Assembly: GCF_947494875.1 (NCBI RefSeq)
Contig: NZ_CANLWM010000003.1
Span: forward strand, 390,896-454,895
Direction of reading: 5' to 3'
Origin: an uncultured Williamsia sp.
GTDB lineage: Bacteria; Actinomycetota; Actinomycetes; Mycobacteriales; Mycobacteriaceae
Length of the DNA: 64,000 nucleotides
In this document: piece by piece, positions 63,064-64,000 of the stretch
How positions within the stretch are numbered: the first letter of the stretch is position 1
Layout of the letters: every line of letters begins with the position of its first letter
Program-made: the position numbers and the translations under genes
The notes under the pieces: generated by a model
The model's input: the letters and a program-made list of their open reading frames with translations, nothing else
What the model was told of the DNA's origin: nothing
Database searches by the model: none

Positions 63064-63800
63064 GCGTTCGTCCCGAGGTCGTCGAGGTGACCGACAAGCC
63101 CGAGCTGATCGCCGCGGCCGGCGCGCGATTCGTCGAGACCGTCGTGGCCGCCCAGCGCGAACGCGGGACGGCGTCGGTGGTCCTCACCGGCGGCAGCAAC
63201 GGCATCGCGATCCTGGAGTGGTTGCGCGACAACGGCTCCGAGATCGACTGGCGGTCGGTGGACGTCTGGTTCGGCGACGACCGGTTCGTCCCCGACGCCG
63301 ACGACGAGCGCAATGCCGGGCAGGCGCGCGACGCGCTGCTCGACCATGTCGACGTCGACCCCGCCCGCGTGTTCGTGATGGCGCCCAGCGACGGGGAGTT
63401 CGGCGACGACATCGACGCCGCGGCCGCCGATTACGCGCGGCTTCTCCGCGAGCGCGGCGACGGCGCCGACAGCCCCGCGTTCGACATCCACCTGCTCGGC
63501 ATGGGCGGCGAGGGCCACATCAATTCGCTCTTCCCGCACACCGACGCGCTCGCCGAGCGGTCGGCGACGGTCGTCGCCGTCGAGAACTCGCCGAAGCCAC
63601 CGCCGCGGCGCATCACGCTGACCGTGCCCGCGGTGAACCGGGCCCGACAGGTGTGGTTCCTCGTCGCCGGCGCCGACAAGGCCGAAGCCGTCGCCGCGGG
63701 TGTCGGTGGCGGGGACGCGTCGGCGTGGCCGTGCGCGTCGGTGAGCGGTACCGAGGCGACCGTCTGGTTCGTCGACGCGGACGCCTCCGCCGACCTCTGA
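63060..63800 (+). CDS. pgl: 6-phosphogluconolactonase
   Basis: A 246-residue DevB/Pgl-type hydrolase of 6-phosphogluconolactone to 6-phosphogluconate. VVLTGGSNGIAILEWL, VDVWFGDDRFVPDADDERNAGQARDALL and FDIHLLGMGGEGHINSLFPHT (with the catalytic-site His) are clear family blocks; ITLTVPAVNRARQVWFLVAG and the Lys in GADKAEAV follow. It ends the pentose phosphate operon. Downstream is the 21-bp repeat and the IS element; no terminator hairpin is evident. Confidence 0.96.
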   Translation: MSVRPEVVEVTDKPELIAAAGARFVETVVAAQRERGTASVVLTGGSNGIAILEWLRDNGSEIDWRSVDVWFGDDRFVPDADDERNAGQARDALLDHVDVDPARVFVMAPSDGEFGDDIDAAAADYARLLRERGDGADSPAFDIHLLGMGGEGHINSLFPHTDALAERSATVVAVENSPKPPPRRITLTVPAVNRARQVWFLVAGADKAEAVAAGVGGGDASAWPCASVSGTEATVWFVDADASADL

Positions 63801-63811
63801 CCACCCACCCC

Positions 63812-63874
63812 GTCGAGTGGGCGCTTGGCGACGTCGAGTGGGCGGTTGCCAGGATCGAGTGGGCGCCTAGCTGT
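63812..63874 (+). repeat. Three 21-bp repeat units, third one broken by an IS
   Basis: (G/A)TCGAGTGGGCG occurs at 63812, 63833 and 63854, an exact 21-bp period: a 12-bp core (11 bp invariant) plus 9 variable bp. The third unit contains CTAG at 63867-63870, right where the IS element appears to start. The units begin 12 bp after the pgl stop. In one frame they would encode heptads VEWA-xxx, but no start or ribosome site supports translation, so I treat it as intergenic. Confidence 0.8.
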
Positions 63875-64000
63875 AGTGACCTGACACGTTGTTGTCAGGC
63901 AGCGAGTCGGCTGATGGGTGGGTGTCCGCCGAGGGCGGAGTGGCCTCGTTGAGTGTTGTAGCGGACGAGGAAGCGGTCAAGGCCGCGTGTTCGGTTCCGG
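63872..64000 (-). mobile_element. End of an IS481-type insertion sequence (continues beyond the window)
   Basis: The element seems to begin at 63872 with TGTAGTGACC, directly after CCTAGC (63866-63871), which fits the NCTAGN target hexamer known for IS481. CCTGACA-N6-TGTCAGG (63881-63900) is an inverted repeat inside the end. The transposase C-terminus lies close to this end, as is usual for these elements. The other end is outside the window, so the exact terminal inverted repeat cannot be confirmed. Confidence 0.65.
63895..64000 (-). CDS. IS481-family transposase, C-terminal fragment
   Basis: Read on the minus strand from the right edge, the frame gives NRTRGLDRFLVRYNTQRGHSALGG and then HPPISRLAA, ending at a TGA (63897-63895). 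The block YNxxRxHSALGGxPPxxRL is the classic C-terminal end of the DDE integrase core in IS481/IS3-like transposases, around the catalytic Glu region's downstream helix. Only the last 34 residues are in the window; whether the full gene is intact cannot be told. Confidence 0.85.
   Translation of the reverse strand, partial: RNRTRGLDRFLVRYNTQRGHSALGGHPPISRLAA

Noticed and set aside
63812..63874. CRISPR array or translated heptad-repeat protein at the 21-bp repeats
   Set aside because: A period of 21 bp with an 11-12-bp core and only three units is far too short for CRISPR. A VEWA-heptad peptide would have no start codon with a ribosome site.

Overview
The window is about 64 kb of very GC-rich, densely coding DNA from a mycolic-acid-producing actinobacterium (order Mycobacteriales; I lean to a Gordonia- or Williamsia-like genus, an inference only). 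The evidence is: inhA-fabG1 of the mycolate FAS-II system; an mptB-type lipomannan mannosyltransferase; ripA/moxR; an actinobacterial ferrochelatase with C-terminal cysteines; a suf operon led by sufR; acn-acnR; and opcA beside zwf. From memory, the order from about 13.6 kb to the end follows M. tuberculosis Rv1496 back to Rv1445c, with local insertions and deletions. Many genes start at a GTG or ATG placed 6-8 nt after a TANNNT box, the signature of leaderless transcripts.

Layout. 1-4.4 kb: the end of an M20 peptidase, tRNA-Leu(GAG), gluconokinase, a zinc-ribbon SDR, a DinB-type protein and a nucleoside hydrolase. 4.4-13.5 kb: a nine-gene cluster of the Nit1C / MSMEG_0565-0572 type, all on the minus strand. 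It holds an intact nitrilase, the MSMEG_0570 protein, a flavoprotein, an AMP-forming ligase, the MSMEG_0572 protein, a radical SAM enzyme, a GNAT-AIR-synthase fusion, a second nitrilase whose catalytic Glu and Cys are replaced, and a glycosyltransferase. Nit1C clusters have been linked to cyanide/nitrile nitrogen assimilation. Both transcription units here carry the same upstream element, which resembles a GlnR box, followed by a hairpin. This is the most interesting part of the window.

13.6-18.9 kb: meaB-mutB-mutA (methylmalonyl-CoA mutase). 19-24.5 kb: a TVP38 membrane protein, a SatD-like regulator with a membrane partner, SPFH/NfeD proteins, a DUF3097 protein and an unrecognised protein. 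24.5-33.1 kb (minus strand): DUF6676, ripA, moxR, DUF58, VWA, fabG1, inhA, hemH, linking cell-wall hydrolysis, a MoxR chaperone set, FAS-II and heme synthesis. 33.4-36.9 kb: aconitase and its TetR regulator AcnR, with a perfect AcnR-type operator at the acn promoter and a strong terminator between the genes. 37-43.4 kb: an acyl-CoA synthetase, an ABC-F ATPase, an SDR plus lycopene-cyclase-like pair, and an SDR-marR pair with tandem palindromes. 43.4-49.8 kb: sufR-sufB-sufD-sufC-sufS-sufU-sufT with a SufR-type operator. 50-57.1 kb: mptB, an ABC exporter pair, ctaA, a small conserved protein, a quinone oxidoreductase and ctaB (heme A synthesis flanking the exporter). 57.3-63.8 kb: tkt-tal-zwf-opcA-pgl, the pentose-phosphate operon.

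The right edge holds a 21-bp-period repeat interrupted by the end of an IS481-type element whose transposase runs out of the window. No rRNA, CRISPR array or prophage was seen. All identifications rest on reading the sequence and on family knowledge; no database search was possible.
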